Source: Kiloniella laminariae DSM 19542
Lineage (GTDB): Bacteria; Pseudomonadota; Alphaproteobacteria; Kiloniellales; Kiloniellaceae
Length of the DNA stretch: 64,000 nt
NCBI RefSeq assembly: GCF_000374005.1
Contig: NZ_KB893146.1
Location: 106,411-170,410 of the forward strand
Direction: 5' to 3'
The notes under the pieces were generated by a model. That model did not search any database, had not been told where the DNA came from, and saw only the letters and a program-made list of their open reading frames with translations. The position numbers and the translations under genes were made by a program. Positions 1 through 8,194 of this stretch are shown piece by piece; position 1 is the first letter of the stretch; each line of letters opens with the position of its first letter.

Positions 1-563
1 TGATGGCGCTGATGCTTGATGGTACCGGAGAGCGTCTGGATCGTGCCTATCAGGATCCAGAAGAGGCAAAAGAGGTTTTTGCTGATGCCCTCGGGTTTGC
101 TCGGGCTTATAAATCCCATGTTCATCAGTTCTGGCGTGACAGCGAGGAATTGAGGGCGGCTTTTCTTGAGCAGGGTTGTGTTATCGGACAATCCTGGGAA
201 GGGACAGCGGCACATCTGTCAGAAGAGAGTGACAATCGCTTCCGGTTTCTCCTGCCCAAAGAAGGTGGCCTGGCCTGGCAGGGGGCAATGGCTGTTCCTG
301 TGCAGGCAAGCAATGTTGATCAGGCTTATGAACTGATGAATTGGCTGCTCTCGCCCAAAGCGGCGGCACTCTATAGTGCACATTCGGGGTTTCACAGTGC
401 GGCTCTTGGCGCAGAAAAGCAAATGGATGTGGCAGAGAGCAAGCGGTTTAGTGACCTCTATAAGCAGGAAAAAGCTCTGGAAAATCTCTACTGGTGGAAA
501 GCCGAGTCCGAATGGTTCTCTGCTTTGAAACAGCAAACACTTAAGGAATATCTTGTTTCTTGA
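1..563 (+). CDS. ABC transporter substrate-binding protein, C-terminal part (partial)
   Basis: The gene enters from the left edge; only the last 186 or so residues are visible, read from base 3, and the true start lies outside. The sequence resembles the C-terminal lobe of family 1 (PotD/PotF-like) periplasmic binding proteins. It has a GQSWEGTA stretch, then a hinge-like segment with FLLPKEGGLAWQGAMAVP, then AYELMNWLLSPKAAALYS, the usual terminal helix region. Such proteins capture a solute, often a polyamine, in the periplasm and pass it to an inner-membrane ABC permease. No permease or ATPase gene is visible downstream, so any partners would lie upstream. The family is fairly sure; the substrate is inference. 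Confidence 0.75.
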   Translation, partial: MALMLDGTGERLDRAYQDPEEAKEVFADALGFARAYKSHVHQFWRDSEELRAAFLEQGCVIGQSWEGTAAHLSEESDNRFRFLLPKEGGLAWQGAMAVPVQASNVDQAYELMNWLLSPKAAALYSAHSGFHSAALGAEKQMDVAESKRFSDLYKQEKALENLYWWKAESEWFSALKQQTLKEYLVS

Positions 564-667
564 AATTATATGTCAAAAAATAAGGAAAAAAAGTCGTATT
601 TGTTTAATTGAATTCCAGTGAGCACTGTATACTGATTTTTTTAGGCGTGGCTGAAAGGAATTGGCAT

Positions 668-1207
668 ATGGCGAATATCATCATGACGGTTATCGGGACA
701 GATCGTTCCGGATTGGTCGACCAGCTTTCAGCAACAATCACCGATCATGGCGGGAACTGGCTGGAAAGCCGGATGTCCAGGCTGTCTGGATATTTTGCCG
801 GTATCCTCCGCGTTTCTGTGCCTGAAGAACAGCTTGTCAGTATGGAAGCTGCCTTGCAGCATCTGACCGGGGACAGCCTTCAGCTGGTCATCGCACATGA
901 AACGGCAGGTGCCGATGAGGGGCCGCAAAAGGCACTTCACCTTGAAGTCCTTGGGCCGGATCATCCCGGTATCGTACATGATATTTCTCATGCTCTGGCG
1001 ACCAAGAACATCGGGATCAGCAGTATTTCCACCGATTGTCGGGATGGCGCCATGTCGTCGGAAAGAATTTTCAGTGCCGATATCAACATCTCGGTTCCGG
1101 TGAATGTATCCGTTGACAGCATCCGGGATGAACTGGAAGACCTTGCCAACGAATTGATGGTTGATATCACCATGGATGATCTGGAAGGCAGCGTTGTCCA
1201 GATCTAG
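668..1207 (+). CDS. ACT-domain protein, glycine cleavage regulator (GcvR)-like
   Basis: The 179-residue product starts MANIIMTVIGTDRSGLVDQL, the typical opening of an ACT domain. A second ACT-like unit begins near residue 93 (LHLEVLGPDHPGIVHDIS). Two tandem ACT domains of this length match the GcvR family, which in enterobacteria controls the glycine cleavage operon together with GcvA. The ATG at 668 is chosen over upstream in-frame starts because AAGGAA lies just before it at a suitable distance and the ACT domain starts there. It is a single gene with a terminator behind it. The ACT architecture is clear; the regulatory role is transferred from the family and the target here is unknown. Confidence 0.75.
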   Translation: MANIIMTVIGTDRSGLVDQLSATITDHGGNWLESRMSRLSGYFAGILRVSVPEEQLVSMEAALQHLTGDSLQLVIAHETAGADEGPQKALHLEVLGPDHPGIVHDISHALATKNIGISSISTDCRDGAMSSERIFSADINISVPVNVSVDSIRDELEDLANELMVDITMDDLEGSVVQI

Positions 1208-1232
1208 CCTTTAGTCTGGCATTAAAGTTTTG

Positions 1233-1268
1233 AACAAAGGGCGGGATCGTTGGCTTTGCCCTTTGTTT
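1233..1268 (+). terminator. Intrinsic terminator after the ACT-domain gene
   Basis: The arms AACAAAGGGC (1233-1242) and GCCCTTTGTT (1258-1267) are perfectly complementary, with a 15-nt loop, and are followed by a T-rich run. The hairpin sits between the convergent ACT-domain gene and ung. The T-run favours plus-strand termination. Confidence 0.75.
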
Positions 1269-1278
1269 GTTCTGCTCT

Positions 1279-1992
1279 TTAGAGATCTTGATCAAGATCG
1301 ATATCGGACAGAGGTGGCAGAAGCCAGTTAACCGGTTTCTTTCCCTGTTGCTCCAGATAATGGTTGGCCTTTGAAAAATGACCGTTGCCAAAAAAACCTC
1401 TGTGAGCGGACAAAGGGGAGGGATGAGGCGATTGCAGGACAAGATGGCGATCCCGGTCGATGGCTGCTCCTTTCTTCTGGGCATAACTTCCCCAGAGAAG
1501 GAAAACGAGACCGTCATGAGATCTGTTCAAGACCTCAATGATCTTGTCTGTGAAAAGTTCCCAGCCTCTGCCCTGATGTGATCCTGCCTTGTGTTGTTCG
1601 ACGGTCAAAACCGCGTTGAGCAAGAGCACCCCCTGTTGTGCCCAGGGCAAAAGACAGCCATGGGAAGGCTGGTCGATGCCGAGATCCTGGGCCATTTCCT
1701 TGTAGATGTTCTTGAGTGATGGCGGGGCAGGGACACCGGGTTTGACCGAGAAACAAAGACCGTGTGCCTGTCCCGGGCCATGATAGGGGTCCTGGCCAAG
1801 GATCACGAGTTTGACCCCTTCGAGCGGGGTAAGATTCAGGGCCTGAAAGTATTCCCTCCCGCGCGGAAATATGGTTTTCCCCTGCTGCTTTTGCTGCTGG
1901 AGAAAAGCTTTCAGATTACGCATGTAGTCTTTGTTGAATTCCGGGGCAAGCGGGACTTTCCAGCTTTCCACAAGTTTGATCTGATCAGTCAT
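1279..1992 (-). CDS. ung: Uracil-DNA glycosylase, family 1
   Basis: This 237-residue enzyme removes uracil from DNA as the first step of base-excision repair. The water-activating motif GQDPYHG is present (Asp68), as is the leucine-loop motif [11 protein letters not shown] (His190). The conserved [10 protein letters not shown] and [11 protein letters not shown] segments sit between them in the expected order. Length and order match family 1 UNG with no missing catalytic residue. It converges on the ACT-domain gene and lies downstream of elbB on the same strand, separated from it by a short tandem repeat that may belong to its leader. Confidence 0.95.
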   Translation of the reverse strand: MTDQIKLVESWKVPLAPEFNKDYMRNLKAFLQQQKQQGKTIFPRGREYFQALNLTPLEGVKLVILGQDPYHGPGQAHGLCFSVKPGVPAPPSLKNIYKEMAQDLGIDQPSHGCLLPWAQQGVLLLNAVLTVEQHKAGSHQGRGWELFTDKIIEVLNRSHDGLVFLLWGSYAQKKGAAIDRDRHLVLQSPHPSPLSAHRGFFGNGHFSKANHYLEQQGKKPVNWLLPPLSDIDLDQDL

Positions 1993-2030
1993 TTATCTTG
2001 AATATCAAATTTCCTGTCGGCAGGAAACAG

Positions 2031-2080
2031 TCTGGCTTAAAACCGTCTGGCTTAAAACCGTCTGGCTTAAAACCGTCTGG
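2031..2080. repeat. 15-bp tandem repeat, 3.3 copies
   Basis: The unit TCTGGCTTAAAACCG is repeated exactly at 2031-2045, 2046-2060 and 2061-2075, followed by the first five bases of a fourth copy. It fills the gap between the ung start and the elbB stop, so it would lie in the ung leader or in the elbB 3' end. Copies are identical, suggesting recent slippage. Confidence 0.9.
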
Positions 2081-2085
2081 GAGGA

Positions 2086-2745
2086 TCAATCATCAATAAG
2101 AGTAAGAAGAACTTCCATGGCATTCTCGGCCCCGCTGGCGATATCGGGAACTGTTGCATCCAGCATATAGCAGGGGGTGGTGACGAGTTTGTTGGCGCGA
2201 TCAACAACAACTTCGCCGTGCCCTGTGGTTTCATGGCGGGCTCCCATGGCCACAAGTGTACTGGCAGTCTCAACATCCTGTCCAATAGTCAGGGTTGGGG
2301 AGGTATATAAGCGGGCAACAACTGCCGGAGAAATACATAGAGCGGCAACAGGCTTGTTGCGTTTGATCATTCCCTTGATCGCATTCTCGACATCCGGGTT
2401 GATGATGCAGGCAGCTCCATCGACGGCGAAGCTGGAGAGGTTCTTTGCTGCTCCAAAACCACCGGGGAGAGCCATAGCGGCGAATTGTTCCGGGTCAAAG
2501 GCGGCAATATCCTGGATCTGTCCCCGGGCAATACGGGCAGATTCAACCAGAACGTTTCTTTTTTCATTTCTGGCGATCTCGCCCGTCAGGTGATTGACGA
2601 CATCCCGCTGGTCAATATCAGGGGCAAAGCAATAGGTTTTTGCACCGAGCTTCTGTAAGGCATAGAGCGTCATGACAGCTTCGTGGATCTCGGCTCCGTC
2701 CAGAAAACCACAGCCTGACAAGATAACGGCGACTTTTACACTCAT
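2086..2745 (-). CDS. elbB: ElbB-type DJ-1/PfpI-fold glyoxalase-like protein
   Basis: The product starts MSVKVAVILSGCGFLDGAEIHEA and continues with CFAPD, NHLTGE, RNVLVESARIARG and LPGGFGAAKNLS, all hallmarks of ElbB, a member of the DJ-1/PfpI superfamily. The candidate nucleophile cysteine lies in VAALCISPAV. E. coli ElbB was linked to isoprenoid synthesis and later to glyoxalase activity, but its physiological role is unsettled. The ATG at 2745 is preferred because GGAG lies about seven bases upstream; an in-frame TTG four codons earlier has no better signal. It reads toward ung. The family assignment is strong. Confidence 0.9.
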   Translation of the reverse strand: MSVKVAVILSGCGFLDGAEIHEAVMTLYALQKLGAKTYCFAPDIDQRDVVNHLTGEIARNEKRNVLVESARIARGQIQDIAAFDPEQFAAMALPGGFGAAKNLSSFAVDGAACIINPDVENAIKGMIKRNKPVAALCISPAVVARLYTSPTLTIGQDVETASTLVAMGARHETTGHGEVVVDRANKLVTTPCYMLDATVPDIASGAENAMEVLLTLIDD

Positions 2746-2877
2746 ACGCTTCTCCAAAACCGATCAATCTGTGCCGATGATCCTTAAAACAGATTAACAG
2801 AATTTATCTGAAAAATCTCGGATAATCATTGGCTTAGCTCTACTGCACTCTATAGATGAAAGTCCGCTAGATACAAG

Positions 2878-3795
2878 TCAGGATTTCTCTGATGCTTCGC
2901 GCAGCAGTTTTTGAACATCGAGGCGTTTGGTGTGTTTGAAAAACTCCAGAGCTATCGGGGATCCTGGCTCACGTTTGGCAATAACCATTGCAATTTTGTT
3001 GATGAGTCTGGGTTCTGACAGAGGAATGGCGACAACGCCGTCCAGATTTCGCAGTACGTGAATAAGGCTGATGGGGACAATGCTGGATGTGTTGCCAAAC
3101 CTGGTTTCATGCAGAAGCTGGGTGATCGAATTAGTCTGTGTATGCGGGACAATATGACAGTCCAGTTCTTCGAAAGTCTTGTCGATAATCCGGCGATATT
3201 GCATGTCCGGTGTCAGCAGGCTGAGAGGGAGCTCGGCCGCTTCCTGCCATGTGATGCTTTTCCGGTCCTTCAGGGGGCCATTGGCATTGTGTATAAGGGA
3301 ATACTCTTCCTGGTAGAGCTCGTGGGTTTCGATGTTTCCGGTTAGTTCCTTGCTCAGGTAGGTAACGCCAACTTCAAGATCGAATTTTTCAAGTCCAAGC
3401 TGAATTTCTACTGATGAGAGAGATAGCAGCGAAATGGTGATATTGGGGTGGGCGGCACAGAAGGGATTTTTGATCAGGGACATCATCGGCATGGCAGAGG
3501 GAATGGCACCAATCCGAAGGTGACCAGCAAGACCTTTGCTCATCTGACTGAGGGACTGCTTAAGTGTTCTGGCCTCTGCAAGAATACGCTGGGCCGTAGT
3601 AACAACAAGCTCACCTTCAGTGGTCAGTCCTTGAAAGGATCGTTCCCTTTGAACAATGGGGACACCGAGTTCGTTTTCCAACTGGCGAATACGGGCTGAA
3701 AAGGCTGGCTGGGATATGTTGCAGTTTTTTGCTGCGCGACCGAAATGTTTTTCCCGGGCCAGAGCGCAGAGTAATTCAAGTTGGCGCAGGTCCAA
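2878..3795 (-). CDS. LysR-family transcriptional regulator
   Basis: The 305-residue protein begins MDLRQLELLCALAREKHFGRA and shows the LysR helix-turn-helix (AAKNCNISQPAFSARIRQLE) in the first 60 residues. The effector domain starts near HLRIGAIPSAMP (about residue 92) and contains the usual LTPDMQYRRIID segment. The start is a TTG at 3795 with purine-rich AGGGGATTAAGG upstream; no ATG is better placed. It lies 120 bp upstream of elbB in the same direction, and the gene upstream is the ubiquinone-type hydroxylase, also on the minus strand. Target and effector cannot be read from the sequence. Some formate-dehydrogenase regulators look similar, but nothing nearby supports that role. Confidence 0.85.
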   Translation of the reverse strand: MDLRQLELLCALAREKHFGRAAKNCNISQPAFSARIRQLENELGVPIVQRERSFQGLTTEGELVVTTAQRILAEARTLKQSLSQMSKGLAGHLRIGAIPSAMPMMSLIKNPFCAAHPNITISLLSLSSVEIQLGLEKFDLEVGVTYLSKELTGNIETHELYQEEYSLIHNANGPLKDRKSITWQEAAELPLSLLTPDMQYRRIIDKTFEELDCHIVPHTQTNSITQLLHETRFGNTSSIVPISLIHVLRNLDGVVAIPLSEPRLINKIAMVIAKREPGSPIALEFFKHTKRLDVQKLLREASEKS

Positions 3796-4006
3796 TGCCT
3801 TAATCCCCTGTGTTCGACGTGTTGCTTTTCTTAATTGCGGCGATGCCGATCCCTCAGGTATCAGCTATGCCCTCTGCATATATACAATATATCCCCTTTA
3901 TTTATAAGGAATATCTTGGTTGACGCTAGGGTGAATGCGTCCTTCTTGTTCTGGAGAGCGACCAAAGGGTCTGGCGCAACGTTGATTTATGTGCTGGTTC
4001 ATTCGC

Positions 4007-4028
4007 TGATTTATTCACTGATTTATTC
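4007..4028. repeat. Short direct repeat at the 3' end of the hydroxylase gene
   Basis: The decamer TGATTTATTC occurs at 4007-4016 and again at 4019-4028, and a shorter copy (TGATTTAT) lies at 3983-3990. The repeat overlaps the stop codon of the minus-strand hydroxylase gene. No hairpin is formed and no function is evident. Confidence 0.5.
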
Positions 4029-5318
4029 TGGGGTGATTTCTTTGCCGCTCATCAGTGCGGGGGTGCCCCCGGGAGAACGCATACCGGTATTCATCATGAA
4101 TTGACGCAAGGGCGGGAAATTGCGAATGGCGGCCAGTCCTAACCCTCGAATACCGTGCAGAATGCCGCTGTCGTTCGAGGCAAAGCGGTTCAAGCCATCT
4201 GCTGCTGCCATCCGGGTCACCACGTCGAGGCGACGGGCCCGGTCATAATTCTCGAGCAGATTGCTGTCACCCAGATCTTGTCCGCTGTTGTGCTGGTCGA
4301 TCAGGGCTTCTGCCAGGACAGCAATATCCCTTAAGCTGAGATTTAGCCCCTGTGCGGCGATGGGGGGAAGGGCGTGAGCAGCTTCCGCGACAAGAGCCAG
4401 TCGGGGGCCATGGAAGCTGTTGCTTAACATTGCCGACAGCGGGAACCCGCCGCGATGACCAAAGAGCTTTACATTCCCAAGCCGTCCACCGATTTTTTCG
4501 ATCAAGGTTTTACTGAAGGTTTGATCATCTTGCTGGAGTAACTTCCTGGCCAGACGTGTTTCCTCAACCCAGACAATGGAAGACCGCTTGCCCATCATGG
4601 GAACCAGAGTGAAAGGACCGGCAGGATAGTGGGTTTCTGTGGATATATTCTGATGCGGCTTGCTATGTTCGATATAGCAGGTTATGGCCGTTTGCGGGTA
4701 AGGCCAGGACATACTTCTAATGCCCGCAGTTTTGCGACAGAAAGAATTCTTCCCGTCCGCACCGACAGTGAGTTGAGCTGTTGCCTTGCTGCCGTTCGAA
4801 AGCGCCAGAAGCCAGCCGTTTTCCGAGTAACTCATACTATCCACTCTGGTCTGGGTCAGGTGCGTGACAGACGATAACCGGGACAGGCGTTGGCACAACA
4901 CCTGACGTAAAACAGCATTGGGGACATTATAACCAAAGGGGCTGGTCTCGGTTTCACGGGAATCGAAATCTGTACTGCTGGCCCTGGTTTGACGTCCACG
5001 GGGTAAGTTAATAATGCGCATGACAGTCAGGGCTGTCGCGTATTCCTCACAGCCTTCCCAGGCGCCGCAGGCTTTCAGCAGGTTGATCGAATTGAGGATC
5101 AGGGCAGTGGTCCGGTTATCAGTGGCTTCACTGTAAGGCGCAGTCGAAGCAGGGGCTTCCTGATCGATCAGCAGAGTTGTTATGCCTGCTGACCCCAAAG
5201 CCGCAGCAAGGCTCAACCCTGCCAAACCGCCTCCGACGATCTGAACCTGGCTTGTGACTGGTTCAGATTGGCTGGAGTTTGATCGTGAGGAAGAATCTGT
5301 CATCTGTCTTCGCGACAT
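4023..5318 (-). CDS. UbiH/UbiF/COQ6-family FAD monooxygenase (ubiquinone biosynthesis)
   Basis: This 431-residue flavoprotein hydroxylase carries the N-terminal FAD dinucleotide-binding motif GGGLAGLSLAAAL after a polar leader of about 25 residues. The mid-protein GADGKNS motif and the second FAD motif LVAEAAHALPPIAAQGLNLS follow. The E in AEAAH replaces the more common D; this variant is frequent in alphaproteobacterial members as far as I recall. The family hydroxylates the benzoquinone ring during ubiquinone synthesis. Alphaproteobacteria use several members (UbiH, UbiF, UbiL) with different position specificity, and I cannot tell which this is. A start at the internal ATG (5303) is also possible. 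It reads toward the LysR gene. Confidence 0.85.
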   Translation of the reverse strand: MSRRQMTDSSSRSNSSQSEPVTSQVQIVGGGLAGLSLAAALGSAGITTLLIDQEAPASTAPYSEATDNRTTALILNSINLLKACGAWEGCEEYATALTVMRIINLPRGRQTRASSTDFDSRETETSPFGYNVPNAVLRQVLCQRLSRLSSVTHLTQTRVDSMSYSENGWLLALSNGSKATAQLTVGADGKNSFCRKTAGIRSMSWPYPQTAITCYIEHSKPHQNISTETHYPAGPFTLVPMMGKRSSIVWVEETRLARKLLQQDDQTFSKTLIEKIGGRLGNVKLFGHRGGFPLSAMLSNSFHGPRLALVAEAAHALPPIAAQGLNLSLRDIAVLAEALIDQHNSGQDLGDSNLLENYDRARRLDVVTRMAAADGLNRFASNDSGILHGIRGLGLAAIRNFPPLRQFMMNTGMRSPGGTPALMSGKEITPE

Positions 5319-5358
5319 TGCTGCCCGGTTCCTGCAAGTTAATCCGTCTTGATGAGAT

Positions 5359-5386
5359 ACTCTTGCTGCTGTTCGGCAGCAAGAGT
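5359..5386 (-). other. 11-bp hairpin between two minus-strand genes
   Basis: ACTCTTGCTGC (5359-5369) pairs perfectly with GCAGCAAGAGT (5376-5386) across a 6-nt loop. It lies downstream of the AsmA-like gene and upstream of the hydroxylase start. No T-run follows on the minus strand, so it is either a poor terminator or a stabilising hairpin. Confidence 0.5.
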
Positions 5387-5404
5387 CTGTTTGCCGCAGT
5401 TGCC

Positions 5405-6229
5405 CTAGTTGCCGAGAAGGCCTTTTAAGGCATTGCCTGCACTGTCTGCTGCGCCCTTGACCGTGTCGGCAGTGCCTGATGCAGCACCTTCGACACCACT
5501 GCCGACAGTATCTGTTACGGCAGAAACACCATCGGTTACGCCTTTGGCCACGTCTCCAGCGAGACCTTTGAGGTCAATTTTGCTGACGGCTCCGGTGATG
5601 TTTTTGGTAACGGCGGCCAAAGCGGCCTGGAGAATAACTTCCGGGCTTGCCCCCTTGTCATTCTTGCCAATGTCTTTCAGGTGGATGTTGGGAAGAGCAA
5701 GGTCGATGGTTTTGTCGCCGAGGGGGGCAGCGGTTACTGATATTTCCCCGTCATTAAGATAGAGATGTTCAACGATGAATTCTTTTTCGGGACCATCACT
5801 GCTGCTTGAATTGGTCTCTCCATTGTAGGATTGGGTATTCCTGTTGATCGTGTCAATGTTACTTTCATTCGGACCGAGTTCATAGGTGATATGGGGGGCA
5901 AGGATGCGTATTTCATTAATCACCACAACATCCGAGGTCAGTGTGGACATATCGACCTTGACGGTGATCTCTTCAAACTGAAGGGCCTGATTAGCTTTGT
6001 AGCCGTCCGGATTGCTCATCACAAACCCCTGGATACGTCCTTCACCGGTTGTTGGAGAAATCTGGACCTCACCAAGTTCAACCCGAGTTTGGGTCATGTC
6101 TGAGGCGATGCTTTCTACGGCTGTTTTGATCACAGAGTCGAGAGAGGAATATATAAAAATAAATCCACCGACAATCAGCAGAGCGAGAGTAATAAGAGTG
6201 ATGCTGGCTACTTTGATGGCTTTGTTCAT
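5405..6229 (-). CDS. AsmA-like membrane-anchored protein of unknown function
   Basis: The 274-residue product has one N-terminal membrane segment (about residues 6-29, rich in leucine, isoleucine and valine) followed by a periplasmic region. That region resembles the start of AsmA/DUF748-type proteins: VEIGEVQ-like strands near residue 51, then ALQFEEITVKVDMSTL. A Ser/Asn-rich linker lies near residues 130-150. The last 60 residues are a Gly/Ala/Ser/Asp-rich repetitive tail (VAKGVTDGVSAVTDTVGSG and similar), which is amphipathic and may form a flexible or helical tail. AsmA relatives take part in envelope lipid transport, but this protein is much shorter. Function is unknown. Confidence 0.7.
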   Translation of the reverse strand: MNKAIKVASITLITLALLIVGGFIFIYSSLDSVIKTAVESIASDMTQTRVELGEVQISPTTGEGRIQGFVMSNPDGYKANQALQFEEITVKVDMSTLTSDVVVINEIRILAPHITYELGPNESNIDTINRNTQSYNGETNSSSSDGPEKEFIVEHLYLNDGEISVTAAPLGDKTIDLALPNIHLKDIGKNDKGASPEVILQAALAAVTKNITGAVSKIDLKGLAGDVAKGVTDGVSAVTDTVGSGVEGAASGTADTVKGAADSAGNALKGLLGN

Positions 6230-7062
6230 GGCTTTGAATCCCCGTTTCCTATAGCTAGCGGCTTAACATTTAAGGGAGAAAAAATCTACCTGAATGTCCT
6301 TTTGTAGGAGATCGGTTCCCTGCCTTCATCTTAAAGTTACTTAACTCTCATTGTGGTCGGGGATAGTTTTGCAGATGCTGAGAGGCTATTTCAGGGTAAG
6401 AAGAGGCAGCAGGGATGTCTTATTTGCGGAGGGGGAAACCTATTCATAGATAAGCTCATAAATGTTGGAGAAGACAGTAATTTTCTGCTGATATCCTGTG
6501 TTTTAAGTAAAAAGGTTAACGGGATTAAGTTCTTGTTTTCGGGGTGCTCTGTGGCTGGTTCGGGCCCCTCGATGGAGACTGGTGTTGGTGCCAAGTAAAG
6601 ATTGGAAGTTTCAATAATAGGTATATATGCCTTGTATTGTGAAAATTTTGTGTTTTATGGCGAATTATCAAGGAATTAAATCTTAAAATTATGGCGAAAA
6701 TCTGTTTATTCATTTTGGCTAATAATTTATCAGGGCTTTCATTTTCAAGCATAGGGACTATGCGATCACTGCATGGATATTTATTTTTTATTTAAAGTAA
6801 ATGTTGATTTTTTAAAGTAACGTTCAAATTAATCCTGTGTAATTCTTGGGTTAATAAATATTTTGTCGGGTTTTTGACGCGAATTCATGATAAATATTTC
6901 TTTGACTCTTGATGTTAATCTCTTGTAAAGAATTGGGCAGCAGGCACCGGGGGTGTTTGCATTGAACAATCGACCCTATTTCCGGGGTCAAGCTCACTAA
7001 TGATCCAGGCTGTGTGGGCACGGGCTTAAAAAGCTGCTGAAGTGATGAACTGAGGTACTTCT
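6230..7062. other. AT-rich non-coding stretch of 833 bp
   Basis: No convincing gene is seen. Small open frames on both strands lack ribosome-binding sites and protein-like composition. It holds the promoters for the divergent AsmA-like and SleB-like genes. A direct repeat TTTAAAGTAA occurs at 6791-6800 and 6811-6820, exactly 20 bp apart, and TTGACT at 6902-6907 could be a -35 element, although no good -10 follows. The region 6600-6920 is markedly more AT-rich than its surroundings. A small RNA could hide here but nothing specific supports one. Confidence 0.5.
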
Positions 7063-7758
7063 ATGCGACGTGGTTTACGACAGATTAAACTTTCGGGTTA
7101 CCGGATGAGGGGACGATTCCGGGGGCATTGGTATGGCCTGTCTTCATTTATGTTTGCTGCGACGATCTGTGCAGGTGTGTTGGCTCCTGAACAATCGGTT
7201 ACAAAGACTGCCGTGCAGGTTTCGGCAAGCGATTTTATCGCCCCTGTTGATGTGCTGGTTCTTGCGCGGGAATATGCTGTGCAGCCCGAGCTTGCCCGCC
7301 GTCGGCCGACAGAGGCCGCTGTCGATAGCGAACTGGCTTGTCTGGCGCAGAATATCTATTTCGAAGCCCGTAGCGAAACTGTCGGTGGCCGACGTGCCGT
7401 TGCTCATGTTGTTCTCAACCGGGTGGCCAGTGAACGCTTTCCATCAACCATTTGCGACGTTGTACAGCAAGGTGGGGCAAAACAATCCAACAGCTGCCAG
7501 TTTTCCTGGTGGTGTGATGGGCGTAAGGACGAGATCACCAATCAGGTTGCCTGGGATGAGGCAATGAAACTGGCTCGTTATGTCTATTGGGGACTGTCCA
7601 AGGACGTCAGCGAAGGTGCCCTGTGGTATCATGCTGACTATGTTGCGCCGAAGTGGCGTGAGGCTTTTGACGAGGGCCCGACCATTGGCCGCCATATTTT
7701 CTACCGCGAGAAAAGTGATGACGATCTCGAAGTGGCTGTTCTGGAGCTGGACGATTAA
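7063..7758 (+). CDS. SleB/CwlJ-like cell wall hydrolase
   Basis: The 231-residue protein has a basic N-terminus and a hydrophobic segment at about residues 25-45 (LSSFMFAATICAGVLAP), so it is probably exported or anchored. The C-terminal 130 residues are the Hydrolase_2 (SleB) domain: LACLAQNIYFEARSE with its conserved glutamate, GRRAVAHVVLNRV, the Cys-containing segment ICDVVQQGG, CQFSWWCDG, and GALWYHADYVAPKW. SleB domains cleave peptidoglycan glycan strands. In non-sporulating alphaproteobacteria they probably act in envelope remodelling. The ATG at 7063 follows GAGGT at good spacing. A terminator follows. Confidence 0.85.
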   Translation: MRRGLRQIKLSGYRMRGRFRGHWYGLSSFMFAATICAGVLAPEQSVTKTAVQVSASDFIAPVDVLVLAREYAVQPELARRRPTEAAVDSELACLAQNIYFEARSETVGGRRAVAHVVLNRVASERFPSTICDVVQQGGAKQSNSCQFSWWCDGRKDEITNQVAWDEAMKLARYVYWGLSKDVSEGALWYHADYVAPKWREAFDEGPTIGRHIFYREKSDDDLEVAVLELDD

Positions 7759-7804
7759 AAGTTATTGATCGAGCTGGCTTGCTGTTTACATTGCCGAGAT
7801 AGAG

Positions 7805-7830
7805 AAAGCGCCTTGTCAGGGCGCTTTTTT
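7805..7830 (+). terminator. Intrinsic terminator after the SleB-like gene
   Basis: AAAGCGCC (7805-7812) pairs with GGCGCTTT (7820-7827) across a 7-nt loop and runs into six T residues. It lies 47 bp past the stop codon. Confidence 0.9.
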
Positions 7831-7864
7831 CATTGGGTTTCTCTGATTTTTGCTGCTCCTGATG

Positions 7865-8053
7865 TTATTCAGTCTGACCCTGATCCAGTTTGTGTGCATC
7901 AAGCTGTTTCATATGAAGTTCTTTTTTTGCCTGGGTGGCTTTTTTCTCTGCTTTTGTCCTGCCAAAGGTAATGCGGTTGTCGGCTGCCCGATTTGCCTTA
8001 TCCGTCCGTGCTTTCTGTTTGCGCAGTTGATTGAGATTTATGATCTTGGGCAT
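7865..8053 (-). CDS. DUF4169 family small protein
   Basis: The 62-residue product begins MPKIINLNQLRKQKARTDKA and continues with NRITFGRTKAEK and a final LDAHKLD, which matches the short, highly charged DUF4169 family found almost only in alphaproteobacteria. It is lysine-rich and predicted helical, with no membrane segment. The ATG at 8053 is preceded by GAGGA about nine bases upstream, a good ribosome-binding site. It converges on the SleB-like gene and is divergent from oligopeptidase B. The family has no known function. Confidence 0.85.
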   Translation of the reverse strand: MPKIINLNQLRKQKARTDKANRAADNRITFGRTKAEKKATQAKKELHMKQLDAHKLDQGQTE

Positions 8054-8194
8054 TGAGAATTTTCCTCAAAAAAAAACTTGGCACTGTTGGCTCTAATCTT
8101 TTAGGGCTTACAAACCCGTCTTTATTGTTTCCTGGCACGCTGTAACCATTTAAAGCTACGACACCAGAATTTTATGAAGTCAGACGGAGCCATT

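Noticed and set aside
6353-6598. 81-codon frame in the non-coding stretch
   Set aside because: No ribosome-binding site, composition not protein-like, no family match; most likely chance.
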